DNA from: an uncultured Eubacteriales bacterium | GTDB taxonomy: Bacteria > Bacillota > Clostridia > Oscillospirales > Acutalibacteraceae | Reading direction: 5' to 3' | Assembly: GCA_934667575.1 (NCBI GenBank) | Contig: CAKUME010000071.1 | Location: forward strand, 1-6,288 | Length of the DNA: 6,288 nt | Shown here: one piece after another, positions 1-5,924 of the stretch | How positions within the stretch are numbered: position 1 is the stretch's first letter | Layout: each line of letters begins with the position of its first letter | Notes under the pieces: model-generated | Told to the model about the DNA's origin: nothing | Databases searched by the model: none | What the model saw: the letters and a program-made list of their open reading frames with translations, nothing else | Made by a program: the position numbers and the translations under genes

Positions 1-1060
1 CGAAACGCCCTTTTTCGCCGAGCCGTTTGGCTGCGGCCATATCAACGAAACCTATGCGGTTTACTGCAAGGCGGAAAACCTGCCGCCCAAGCGCTACATC
101 GTGCAAAAAATCAATACCAACGTGTTCCGCAACCCCGATCAGCTGATGGATAATATCCTGCGCGTGACGGCGTTTTTGCGTGACAAAATTCAGGCGGCGG
201 GCGGCGATCCGTCGCGCGAAACGCTCACCGTGGTGCCCACGCGCGACGGTCAGCCCTACTATCGCGCGGCCGACGACTCCTGCTGGCGCGCCTATATTTT
301 TATCGAGCACGCCGTTTCGTATCAAACGGTGGAGGCGCCGGACTTGTTTTATAATGCCGCCAAGGCGTTTGGCCACTTTCAGAAGCTGCTCGCAGATTTT
401 CCGGCTGCCACGCTGCACGAAACCATTCCGCAGTTTCACGACACCGCCAAGCGTTTCCGTGATTTTTCCGACGCGGTGGCGCGTGACCGGTGCGGTCGGC
501 TCAAGGATGTGCTGCCCGAAGTGGAGCAGGTGCGTACCCGTGCGGCCGACTGCGCGGTGATCACCGACGCGATCGCCGCGGGCGAGGTGCCCCTGCGTGT
601 GACCCACAACGACACCAAGCTCAATAATATTCTCATGAACCCGGACACGCACGAAAGCGTGTGCATCATCGACCTCGACACGATCATGCCCGGCTCGGCG
701 CTTTATGATTTTGGCGACAGCATCCGCTTTGGCGCCAGCTCGGCGGCCGAAGACGAAAAGGATCTGAGCCGCGTGTTTATGCGGCCGGAGCTGTTTGAAA
801 GCTACACCCGGGGCTTCCTTTCGGAGGTGGGCGACGCGCTGACCGATGCCGAGATCCGGCTGCTGCCGTTCTCCGCCAAGCTGATGACGATGGAATGCGG
901 CATGCGCTTTTTGGCCGATTATCTGGACGGTGACACTTATTTTCACACAACCTACGAAGGACAAAACCTCGACCGTGCGCGCACGCAACTCAAGTTGGTG
1001 GCCGACATGGAGCAGAAAATGGATGAGATGAATGAAATTGTGCGGCGCTGCCGCGGCTGA
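1..1060 (+). CDS. nahK: N-acetylhexosamine 1-kinase (NahK-like, phosphotransferase fold), 5' end outside window
   Basis: The open frame is already running at the left edge (first full codon at position 2) and stops with TGA at 1058-1060, giving 352 visible residues. NahK proteins are about 360 residues long, so only some 10-20 N-terminal residues are missing. The GTG at 101 is internal: the codons before it encode the conserved nucleotide-binding start of the family (FGCGHINETYAV, then YIVQKINTNVF). Further on are the kinase catalytic loop HNDTKLNN (H codon at 605-607, D at 611-613) and the metal-binding segment IIDLDTIMPG, both typical of aminoglycoside-phosphotransferase-fold kinases. Known family members phosphorylate GlcNAc or GalNAc at C1 with ATP in the cytoplasm, usually after phosphorolysis of lacto-N-biose or galacto-N-biose. 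Substrate specificity here is inferred. A related sugar or homoserine-type kinase of the same fold is the main alternative. A terminator follows at 1091-1143. Confidence 0.85.
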   Translation, partial: ETPFFAEPFGCGHINETYAVYCKAENLPPKRYIVQKINTNVFRNPDQLMDNILRVTAFLRDKIQAAGGDPSRETLTVVPTRDGQPYYRAADDSCWRAYIFIEHAVSYQTVEAPDLFYNAAKAFGHFQKLLADFPAATLHETIPQFHDTAKRFRDFSDAVARDRCGRLKDVLPEVEQVRTRAADCAVITDAIAAGEVPLRVTHNDTKLNNILMNPDTHESVCIIDLDTIMPGSALYDFGDSIRFGASSAAEDEKDLSRVFMRPELFESYTRGFLSEVGDALTDAEIRLLPFSAKLMTMECGMRFLADYLDGDTYFHTTYEGQNLDRARTQLKLVADMEQKMDEMNEIVRRCRG

Positions 1061-1090
1061 TTTCATTCTGCCGAAATTTAAAAATCAGTG

Positions 1091-1143
1091 AACCGGCGCG
1101 GGCCCGTCTTGTTTTGCAGCGGGCGGACCTACGCCGGTTTTTT
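1091..1143 (+). terminator. Intrinsic terminator after the nahK-like gene
   Basis: AACCGGCG (1091-1098) pairs perfectly with CGCCGGTT (1132-1139), and the run of Ts spans 1138-1143. Inside the long loop, GCCCG (1102-1106) can also pair with CGGGC (1120-1124), making an extended two-part hairpin. It starts 30 nt after the kinase stop codon, where a transcript end is expected. Confidence 0.7.
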
Positions 1144-1173
1144 GCACTGCGGCCGTTCCGCCCGCTTGTTTTG
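1119..1173 (+). terminator. Second, overlapping hairpin with T-rich tail
   Basis: GCGGGCGGA (1119-1127) pairs perfectly over 9 bp with TCCGCCCGC (1157-1165), followed by TTGTTTTG. Its arms interleave with those of the hairpin at 1091-1139, so both cannot form fully at once. It could be a back-up terminator or the alternative fold of an attenuator. The tail is interrupted by Gs, so termination strength is uncertain. Confidence 0.4.
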
Positions 1174-1192
1174 TCCCATGGGCCGGGCAGGG

Positions 1193-1220
1193 TAGATTTA
1201 TTCATTTTTTGTTGTATACT
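1193..1220 (+). promoter_or_regulatory. Possible promoter for the methyltransferase gene
   Basis: TATACT at 1215-1220 is a good match to a sigma-70/sigma-A -10 element, in an AT-rich patch that stands out from the GC-rich surroundings. The -35 is poor: the best candidate is TAGATT at 1193-1198, with a 16-bp spacer. It lies after both hairpins and 31 nt before the ribosome binding site, a reasonable place for a promoter driving this gene alone. Confidence 0.35.
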
Positions 1221-1251
1221 GAGCACGATAAGCGAAAATAAACGACAAAAC

Positions 1252-1257
1252 GGAGGG
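1252..1257 (+). promoter_or_regulatory. Ribosome binding site of the methyltransferase gene
   Basis: GGAGGG lies 6 nt before the ATG at 1264. It fixes the start there rather than at in-frame upstream TTG codons such as 1114, which falls inside the terminator region. Confidence 0.85.
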
Positions 1258-1263
1258 ATCGTT

Positions 1264-2037
1264 ATGTCCGATTGGGATGCGGCACAGTATAGTAAATTTG
1301 AGCGGGAGCGCACGCTGCCCGCTTCCGATTTGGCGCACGCCATCGCGCAGCAGCCGGTGCGCAGCGCCTTGGATGTGGGATGCGGCATTGGGAACAGCAC
1401 CGCGGTGCTCGCGCAAACATTTCCGGGCGCGCGCATTGTTGGTGCAGACAACTCACCCGATATGCTGGCCGCTGCGCGCAAAGCAAACCCGAACCAAACG
1501 TTTGTGCAGCTGAACGCAGAAACGGAGCTGGACCGCCTGAATGAGCGCTTTGACGTGGTGTTTTCCAACGCCTGCATTCAGTGGATCCCCAACCATCCCA
1601 AGCTGCTGCGCGAGCTGTTTGGGCTGCTGAACAACGGCGGCGTGCTGGCGGTGCAGGTTCCGCAGCAGGATAAGCACCCCGTTCACCGCATTCTGCGCAC
1701 CCTGGCCGCGTCGGATAAATGGCGCAGCAAAATCGGGGCGGGGCGCGTGTTTTACAATTTGACGGAGAACGAATATTTTGATGTGCTGGCGTCGCTGACC
1801 AACGACTTTCGCATGTGGGAAGTGACCTATTTTCACGCCATGCCCTCACACGAAAGCATTGTGGAGTGGTATCGGGGCGCGGGGCTGCGGCCATATTTGG
1901 CGCAGCTGTCGGCAGCGGATGCGGCGGAATTTGAACGCGACTTTTGGGCCTGCGTGCAAGCCGAATATCCGGTGCAATCCGACGGCGCCATTATTTTCCG
2001 ATTCCCCCGCCTGTTCTTTACCGCGAAAAAGCAATGA
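1264..2037 (+). CDS. tam: trans-Aconitate 2-methyltransferase-like SAM-dependent methyltransferase
   Basis: A 257-residue class I SAM-dependent methyltransferase. The SAM-binding motif LDVGCGIGNST is at about residues 36-46 and the acidic strand-2 end GADNSP at 60-65. The post-II motif FDVVFSNACIQWIPNH (96-111) and the C-terminal MPSH (193-196) and FPRLFF (247-252) are hallmarks of the Tam family. Length, the MSDW start and the spacing of these motifs closely follow E. coli Tam (252 residues). Tam monomethylates trans-aconitate, a toxic isomer of the citric-acid-cycle intermediate cis-aconitate, in the cytosol. The in vivo substrate here is inferred, and another small carboxylic acid is possible. 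The start is set by GGAGGG at 1252-1257. The gene appears monocistronic, between a terminator and promoter upstream and a strong terminator right after the stop. It has no evident functional link to the sugar genes around it. Confidence 0.8.
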   Translation: MSDWDAAQYSKFERERTLPASDLAHAIAQQPVRSALDVGCGIGNSTAVLAQTFPGARIVGADNSPDMLAAARKANPNQTFVQLNAETELDRLNERFDVVFSNACIQWIPNHPKLLRELFGLLNNGGVLAVQVPQQDKHPVHRILRTLAASDKWRSKIGAGRVFYNLTENEYFDVLASLTNDFRMWEVTYFHAMPSHESIVEWYRGAGLRPYLAQLSAADAAEFERDFWACVQAEYPVQSDGAIIFRFPRLFFTAKKQ

Positions 2038-2077
2038 AAAAAATCCGGAGCGTCTCGGCAGCGCTCCGGATTTTTTT
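2037..2077. terminator. Bidirectional intrinsic terminator between convergent genes
   Basis: AATCCGGAGCG (2042-2052) pairs perfectly with CGCTCCGGATT (2062-2072) around a 9-nt loop. It is flanked by an A run (2037-2043) and a T run (2071-2077), which extend the stem and supply a U tract on either strand. It sits directly after the methyltransferase stop and 12 nt beyond the Gfo/Idh gene's stop, so it serves both converging transcripts. Confidence 0.9.
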
Positions 2078-2089
2078 AGGCGTGAATTT

Positions 2090-3268
2090 TTACCAGCGCA
2101 CGCTCCAACGCTCACTGTATCGGCCCGATGGATCGGTTTCACGGCGACCGGGCGCTTTGCCCTGCGACGCGTCGATTCGCTTTTGCAGCTCCGCATCAAA
2201 CTGGGCATCGTCCACCGGCAGCGTGACCCAATCGTTTGTCCACGACGACAGATACGCCGCGTTCGAAAGCGTCAGTTCGCGGATGCCTTCCATCCCCGGC
2301 GCGAGCAGCGGCGTACCCAGCCGAATGGCATCGGCAAAGTTTTGCAGAATGCCGCAGTGCGCAGGGCCGTCGTCCTTCGGCTCAAAGATTTCTTCTTTGA
2401 GCGCCCAATGCGGGAAGCCCTCGGTTTCGGTAAAGCAGGCGGTGCGCTCCGGCGTGGCGAGCTGCCAAAAATGGAGCACGCCGTTTTCAAGCAGCAGCTT
2501 GCCGCGGTCGCCGCTGATCTCGAGCCGATTGCTGCCCGGATATTCGCCGGTGGAGGTGATGAACACCGCAGTGGCGCCGTTTGCGTATTCGGCATAGATG
2601 GTGGCATCGTCCTCCACCTCGATGTGGTGGTATTTTCCGTTGGTGCAAAACGCACGAATGCGCGACGGCATGCCAAAAATCCACTGCCACAGGTCGAGGT
2701 TATGCGGCGCTTGGTTCAACAGCACGCCGCCGCCTTCACCCCCCCAGGTGGCGCGCCAATTGCCCGAATCGTAGTAGGCCTGGCTGCGATACCAGTTCGT
2801 CACCGTCCACACCAGGCGCTTGGGCTCGCCCAACTCGCCGCCCTGCACAATTTCGCGCGCGCGCTGAAAAATGGGCGTGGTGCGCTGGTTCCACATGATG
2901 CCAAACACCTTGCCGCTTTGCTTCGCGGCCTCGTTCATTTTGCGCACCTGGCTCACCTGCACGCCCGCGGGCTTTTCGGTGAGCACATGCAGGCCCGCGG
3001 CAAACGCCGCCTGCGCGATCACCGGGTGCAGATAGTGCGGTGTTGCGATCACAACCGCATCGATCTCGCCGCTGTGCAGCATCCGGTTGTAATCTTCATA
3101 GCAATGCAGCGCTTCGCACTGCGACCGGGCCCACTCGAGCCGGTTGGGGCGAATATCGCACACCGCGGTCAGCTTGAGCCCGTTCACCTTACCCTGCAAA
3201 ATGGTTTCGGTGTGGGCACTGCCCATATTGCCGAGCCCCACTACGCCAATTCGAACATCATTCTCCAT
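2090..3268 (-). CDS. Gfo/Idh/MocA-family NAD(P)-dependent sugar oxidoreductase
   Basis: A 392-residue protein of the glucose-fructose oxidoreductase / inositol dehydrogenase / MocA family. The N-terminal Rossmann domain has GVVGLGNMG (8-16) for the dinucleotide and VCDIR (36-40). The family motif EKP is at 98-100, where the Lys is the usual catalytic residue. The C-terminal domain carries GGGVLLNQAPHNLDLW (179-194), with H189 and D192 in the expected catalytic positions. Such enzymes oxidise or reduce a sugar or cyclitol hydroxyl with NAD(P); the substrate cannot be read from the sequence. The ATG at 3266-3268 is chosen because GAAGGAAGGG (3275-3284) lies 6 nt before it; the frame stays open upstream into the hairpin at 3288-3320. 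The tail after about residue 350 is polar. It is the last gene of the - strand uronate operon, 63 nt after the preceding isomerase-like gene, and ends at a shared terminator. Confidence 0.85.
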   Translation of the reverse strand: MENDVRIGVVGLGNMGSAHTETILQGKVNGLKLTAVCDIRPNRLEWARSQCEALHCYEDYNRMLHSGEIDAVVIATPHYLHPVIAQAAFAAGLHVLTEKPAGVQVSQVRKMNEAAKQSGKVFGIMWNQRTTPIFQRAREIVQGGELGEPKRLVWTVTNWYRSQAYYDSGNWRATWGGEGGGVLLNQAPHNLDLWQWIFGMPSRIRAFCTNGKYHHIEVEDDATIYAEYANGATAVFITSTGEYPGSNRLEISGDRGKLLLENGVLHFWQLATPERTACFTETEGFPHWALKEEIFEPKDDGPAHCGILQNFADAIRLGTPLLAPGMEGIRELTLSNAAYLSSWTNDWVTLPVDDAQFDAELQKRIDASQGKAPGRRETDPSGRYSERWSVRW

Positions 3269-3274
3269 AAATTT

Positions 3275-3284
3275 CCCTTCCTTC
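3275..3284 (-). promoter_or_regulatory. Ribosome binding site of the Gfo/Idh oxidoreductase gene
   Basis: On the - strand GAAGGAAGGG runs from 3284 to 3275, ending 6 nt before the ATG at 3268. It decides the start over in-frame upstream codons such as the ATG at 3328. Confidence 0.75.
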
Positions 3285-3287
3285 GGC

Positions 3288-3320
3288 AAAAAAAACGGGC
3301 GCAGCGGAGCGTCCGTTTTT
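3288..3320 (-). terminator. Imperfect intergenic hairpin with T tract (leaky terminator or attenuator)
   Basis: Read on the - strand, the arm AAAAACGGACGC (3320-3309) faces GCGCCCGTTTTT (3302-3291) around a 6-nt loop, followed by more Ts to 3288 (eight in all). The stem holds one A-C mismatch (3312/3299) in operon-strand RNA; on the + strand the same position is a G-U pair. It lies between the TIM-barrel gene's stop (3332) and the Gfo/Idh ribosome binding site, so it may partly terminate the operon transcript. Confidence 0.55.
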
Positions 3321-3331
3321 CGCATCACAAA

Positions 3332-4090
3332 TCACTTCAGGCCCAGCGAGGTAAGATACTGATAGCTGCGGGTGAGGCAGATGAACGGGTCAATGCCGTT
3401 GCAGTCGTCCTGCTCCACGAGCAGATGCTTGGTGCCTGCATTGGCGCATGCGTTCACAATGCGCTCAAAGTTCATGTTGCCGCCGCCCACCGGCGCCATT
3501 TTGCGTTCACCGCGTACCACCTGCATATCCTTGAGGTGCACGCAGGGCAAACGACCCGCGAGCTTTTCGATCCACTGCGCCGGATCGGCGCCGGCAAACT
3601 GTGCCCAGTAGGTGTCGAACGTGAAGCCGATCTCCTGTGCGGTGAAGTCGCGCATAAAATACTCCAGATAGTTGAGCTGATCCGGCCCGGAGCGCTCAAA
3701 CTCGGTGTAGTGGTTGTGCATCATCAGCGTTTTGCCCGCAGCGGCAATCTTTTGGGCCGCAGCGCGAATGTCATCACGGAAGCCAAAATAGTTTTCTACA
3801 CCGCCCGGCAAGCTGCCGATGCCAATGTAGTTGCAGCCGAACACATCGTGGTCGGCAATGACCTGATCGGTGTTTGTAATGATCCGGTTCGGGTTCGTGT
3901 GGGTAATCGAGCAGGTCAAGCCGTTTTTCTTGAGCTGCTCCGCGAGCCACGCCGGCTCGTATGCGCAGGTGCCCGAAACCTGCACGTCGGTGTAGCCAAT
4001 GGCCGCCACTTTTTTCAGCGTCTCGGCAAAGTCGTCGAGATTGCGGCAAAAATCACGAAGGGTAAAAAGCTGTGCACCCAGCGTCATCAT
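3332..4090 (-). CDS. Sugar phosphate isomerase/epimerase-like TIM-barrel protein (first of two)
   Basis: A 252-residue protein of the xylose isomerase-like / AP-endonuclease-2 TIM-barrel superfamily. It opens with the typical strand LGAQLFTLRD (4-13). Probable metal-site residues lie in the usual places: HNHYTEF (125-131), FTFDTYW with D159, VHLKDM with H185, and VEQDD with E226. Relatives isomerise or epimerise ketoses, dehydrate inosose, or cleave oxidised glycosides; none of these can be assigned here. Two ATGs sit in tandem (4088-4090 and 4085-4087). GGGAGG at 4100-4105 is 9 nt from the first, which is therefore preferred. It starts 19 nt after the second TIM-barrel gene, implying co-transcription and likely a shared pathway. 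The two barrels differ throughout and are not a recent duplication. Confidence 0.8.
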   Translation of the reverse strand: MMTLGAQLFTLRDFCRNLDDFAETLKKVAAIGYTDVQVSGTCAYEPAWLAEQLKKNGLTCSITHTNPNRIITNTDQVIADHDVFGCNYIGIGSLPGGVENYFGFRDDIRAAAQKIAAAGKTLMMHNHYTEFERSGPDQLNYLEYFMRDFTAQEIGFTFDTYWAQFAGADPAQWIEKLAGRLPCVHLKDMQVVRGERKMAPVGGGNMNFERIVNACANAGTKHLLVEQDDCNGIDPFICLTRSYQYLTSLGLK

Positions 4091-4099
4091 AATTCAATT

Positions 4100-4105
4100 C
4101 CTCCC
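4100..4105 (-). promoter_or_regulatory. Ribosome binding site of the 3332-4090 isomerase-like gene
   Basis: GGGAGG on the - strand (4105-4100) is 9 nt before the first ATG (4090) and 12 nt before the second (4087), favouring the first. It falls in the 19-nt gap after the upstream gene's TAA. Confidence 0.75.
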
Positions 4106-4109
4106 ATGC

Positions 4110-4964
4110 TTAGGCTCCGATCGAAGCCAATACGTTTTTGAGCCCATCGGCGGCAGCGCGGAACGCGCTGGTCGAATCGGCATAAGTGTGGTCGTCCACC
4201 GCGCTCCGGCTGCCCTGTTCCTCGAGCGAAGCCAACGCCGAGAACACCTTGAGGTGCGGCTCCAGCGTCATCACACGGCCGCCCTGCGCCAAATATTTGG
4301 TGAGCAGCTCCGGCAAGCGGCCGGCGCCCATGCCCGCGGGCACAAGCGTGCCGTCCGATTTCACATCTTTGATGTGGAAATAATCGATGCGGTCGTGCAG
4401 CAATGCCCACGCTTCCAGCGTGTCCTGATTGCATTGCAGGAAGTTCGCCGGGTCATATACGCCGCCCAGCTCCGGCACGCTGTCCAAAATATCGCGGCAG
4501 CGGCTGGCGATGTCGCCGTAGATGCCCTTTTCGTTTTCGTGGCAGAGCAACACGCCGCTGCCGCGCGCGGCTTCGGCATACCGGCTCAGGCGCAGCATCA
4601 CTTCGTCACGTACCGCAGCCGAGGTGTCGCAGCCATAAAAGCTGAACATCCGAATGCGGCCGGCGCCCGCCAATTGGGCGATCTCAATGGTGCGCTTGAG
4701 CAAATCGAGCTGCGGCCCAAAGGGCTCCGAAATTTGATGCTTGCCGCAGGGCGAGCCAATGGCCCACACACCAATGCCCGCCGCATCGAGCTGTGCGCGA
4801 AAATCGCGCACCTCTTCATTGGTGAGCTCGGTCACATTTTTGCCGTTGACGCTCCGCATTTCGAGCAGCTCCACGCCGTTATCCTTCATCGCGCGAATTT
4901 GTTCTGACGGGCTGGGGCCCGCTTCATCCGCAAATGCGCAAATCGTATATTTTTTTTCCGTCAT
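4110..4964 (-). CDS. Sugar phosphate isomerase/epimerase-like TIM-barrel protein (second type)
   Basis: A 284-residue TIM-barrel protein of the xylose isomerase-like superfamily. It starts with ICAFADEAG (8-16), a common opening for uncharacterised sugar isomerases next to Gfo/Idh dehydrogenases. Motifs at expected metal-binding positions are CHENEKGIYGD (141-151, with E143), YDPANF (170-175, with D171), HIKD (197-200) and LEPH (234-237). The reaction is not identifiable; isomerisation, epimerisation or keto-sugar cleavage are all possible. The ATG at 4962-4964 is preferred, although a TTG two codons upstream (4968-4970) is in frame. The ribosome binding site is weak (GTGAGTGA just upstream), unlike those of its neighbours. 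Codons 3-5 contain a run of eight As. It lies 84 nt after uxuB and 19 nt before the other TIM-barrel gene. Confidence 0.8.
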   Translation of the reverse strand: MTEKKYTICAFADEAGPSPSEQIRAMKDNGVELLEMRSVNGKNVTELTNEEVRDFRAQLDAAGIGVWAIGSPCGKHQISEPFGPQLDLLKRTIEIAQLAGAGRIRMFSFYGCDTSAAVRDEVMLRLSRYAEAARGSGVLLCHENEKGIYGDIASRCRDILDSVPELGGVYDPANFLQCNQDTLEAWALLHDRIDYFHIKDVKSDGTLVPAGMGAGRLPELLTKYLAQGGRVMTLEPHLKVFSALASLEEQGSRSAVDDHTYADSTSAFRAAADGLKNVLASIGA

Positions 4965-5002
4965 ATTCAATCACTCACTTTTCTTTTGCAGCGGCAGCCG
5001 CA

Positions 5003-5038
5003 CGAATGCAGCTTTTCGGCGCGCCGCGCAGCTCGAAT
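5003..5038. repeat. GC-rich palindrome flanked by short repeats in the uxuB-isomerase spacer
   Basis: The perfect 10-nt palindrome CGGCGCGCCG (5017-5026) is flanked by direct copies of GCAGCT (5008-5013 and 5028-5033), and these by CGAAT (5003-5007 and 5034-5038). No T tract follows on either strand, so it is not a simple terminator. Whether it is a protein site, an RNA processing site or chance is unknown. Confidence 0.3.
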
Positions 5039-5048
5039 TGGGAAAAAC

Positions 5049-5870
5049 TCAGACGCCGGAATAGGCCGAGAATCCGCCGTCCACCGGCACCACAACGCCC
5101 GTCACAAAGCCCGAAACCGAGCTGTCGGTGAGCCAGCGCAGCGTGCCCAGCAGTTCTTCCGGCTCGCCAAAGCGGCCCATGGGCGTGGCACGAAGAATTT
5201 TCTCGGTGCGTGCAGTCGGATTGCCCGCCTCGTCGAAGAGCAGCGCGCGGTTCTGGTTGGTTACAAAGAAGCCCGGCGCAATGGCGTTCACGCGGATGCC
5301 CTGCGCGGCAAAGTGCACCGCGAGCCATTGCGTGAAGTTCGACACCGCCGACTTGGCCGCGCTGTAGGCCGGAATTTTGGTCAACGGACGGAATGCGTTC
5401 ATCGAAGACACGTTCACAATGCAGCAGCCCTGCTTGCCGAGCATATCGCGCGCAAACTCCTGCGTGGGCAGCAGCGTGCCCATGAGGTTGAGGTTGAACA
5501 CGAAATCGAAGCCCGCCTTATCCAGGTTGAAGAATGTGGAAATGTCGGTGCGAGTTTCGTCGTCCGGCTCATAATATTCGTGCGCGGTGGTGCACTTGGG
5601 GCTGTTGCCGCCCGCGCCGTTGATCAAAATGGTGCAGTCGCCAAAGTCCTTTTTGATTTGTTCGTGCGCCGCGCGGAGCGATTCCCGCTCGAGCACATTC
5701 ACGCCGTAGGCCTTGGCCTTGCCGCCCGCCGCCACAATTTCGTCGGCGACTTTCTGCGCCGCAGCCTCGTTGAGGTCGAGCAGCGCCACATTGGCGCCGG
5801 TTTTGGCCATTTCTTTGGAAAATGCGGAGCAGAGCACGCCGCCCGCACCGGTTACAACAACGGTATTCAT
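5049..5870 (-). CDS. uxuB: D-mannonate oxidoreductase (fructuronate reductase), short-chain dehydrogenase type
   Basis: A 273-residue short-chain dehydrogenase/reductase. It has the cofactor motif TGAGGVLC (7-14), the acidic LLDL (30-33), and NGAGGN (84-89) in place of the usual NNAG. The catalytic Ser, Tyr and Lys are at 156, 169 and 173 (SSM, YSAAK). The segments SMNAFRPLTKIPAYSAAK, APGFFVTNQN and VPVDGGFSAYSGV strongly recall Bacillus subtilis YjmF (UxuB), which replaces the unrelated long-chain UxuB of E. coli. It interconverts D-fructuronate and D-mannonate with NAD(H) in the cytoplasm, one step before UxuA. The ATG at 5868-5870 is chosen because it begins directly at the first Rossmann strand and follows GAAAGGGGA. 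The frame stays open upstream to 5906 but lacks conserved residues there. It lies 54 nt after uxuA, which supports the assignment. The last Gly of the classical TGxxxGxG motif is Cys14. Confidence 0.88.
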   Translation of the reverse strand: MNTVVVTGAGGVLCSAFSKEMAKTGANVALLDLNEAAAQKVADEIVAAGGKAKAYGVNVLERESLRAAHEQIKKDFGDCTILINGAGGNSPKCTTAHEYYEPDDETRTDISTFFNLDKAGFDFVFNLNLMGTLLPTQEFARDMLGKQGCCIVNVSSMNAFRPLTKIPAYSAAKSAVSNFTQWLAVHFAAQGIRVNAIAPGFFVTNQNRALLFDEAGNPTARTEKILRATPMGRFGEPEELLGTLRWLTDSSVSGFVTGVVVPVDGGFSAYSGV

Positions 5871-5872
5871 AA

Positions 5873-5891
5873 TCGAAAAATCCCCTTTCGA
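5873..5891 (-). promoter_or_regulatory. uxuB ribosome binding site in a hairpin loop
   Basis: In - strand RNA, UCGAAA (5891-5886) can pair with UUUCGA (5878-5873), leaving GGGGAUU (5885-5879) as a 7-nt loop. The G-rich loop is the only good Shine-Dalgarno match for the uxuB ATG at 5870, about 11 nt away. The 6-bp stem is weak, so the effect on translation is uncertain. Confidence 0.4.
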
Positions 5892-5924
5892 GAAACGATG
5901 GAACAATTTATTTTTTGCGCCGCG

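Noticed and set aside
101..103. GTG at 101 as the start of the kinase
   Set aside because: The 33 codons before it encode the conserved glycine-rich nucleotide-binding start of the family in the same frame, so the gene begins outside the window.
1114..1263. N-terminal extension of the methyltransferase from a TTG at 1114
   Set aside because: The extension would read through the hairpins and promoter-like sequence and lacks a family counterpart. The ATG at 1264 has a strong Shine-Dalgarno site and matches the Tam N terminus.
1859..4141. Open + strand frame of 760 codons antisense to the Gfo/Idh and first TIM-barrel genes
   Set aside because: It overlaps three strongly supported genes, its product is rich in Arg, His and Ala without a recognisable motif, and it runs through the bidirectional terminator. 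Long antisense frames are common when GC-rich codons leave few stops on the other strand.
3999..4907. Open + strand frame of 302 codons antisense to the second TIM-barrel gene
   Set aside because: Same explanation: a low-complexity Arg/Ala/His-rich shadow of a well-supported gene, with no clear ribosome binding site.
3332..4964. Tandem duplication of the two TIM-barrel genes
   Set aside because: They share only superfamily-level motifs, differ in length (252 and 284 residues) and have different openings and metal-site surroundings, so they belong to separate subfamilies.
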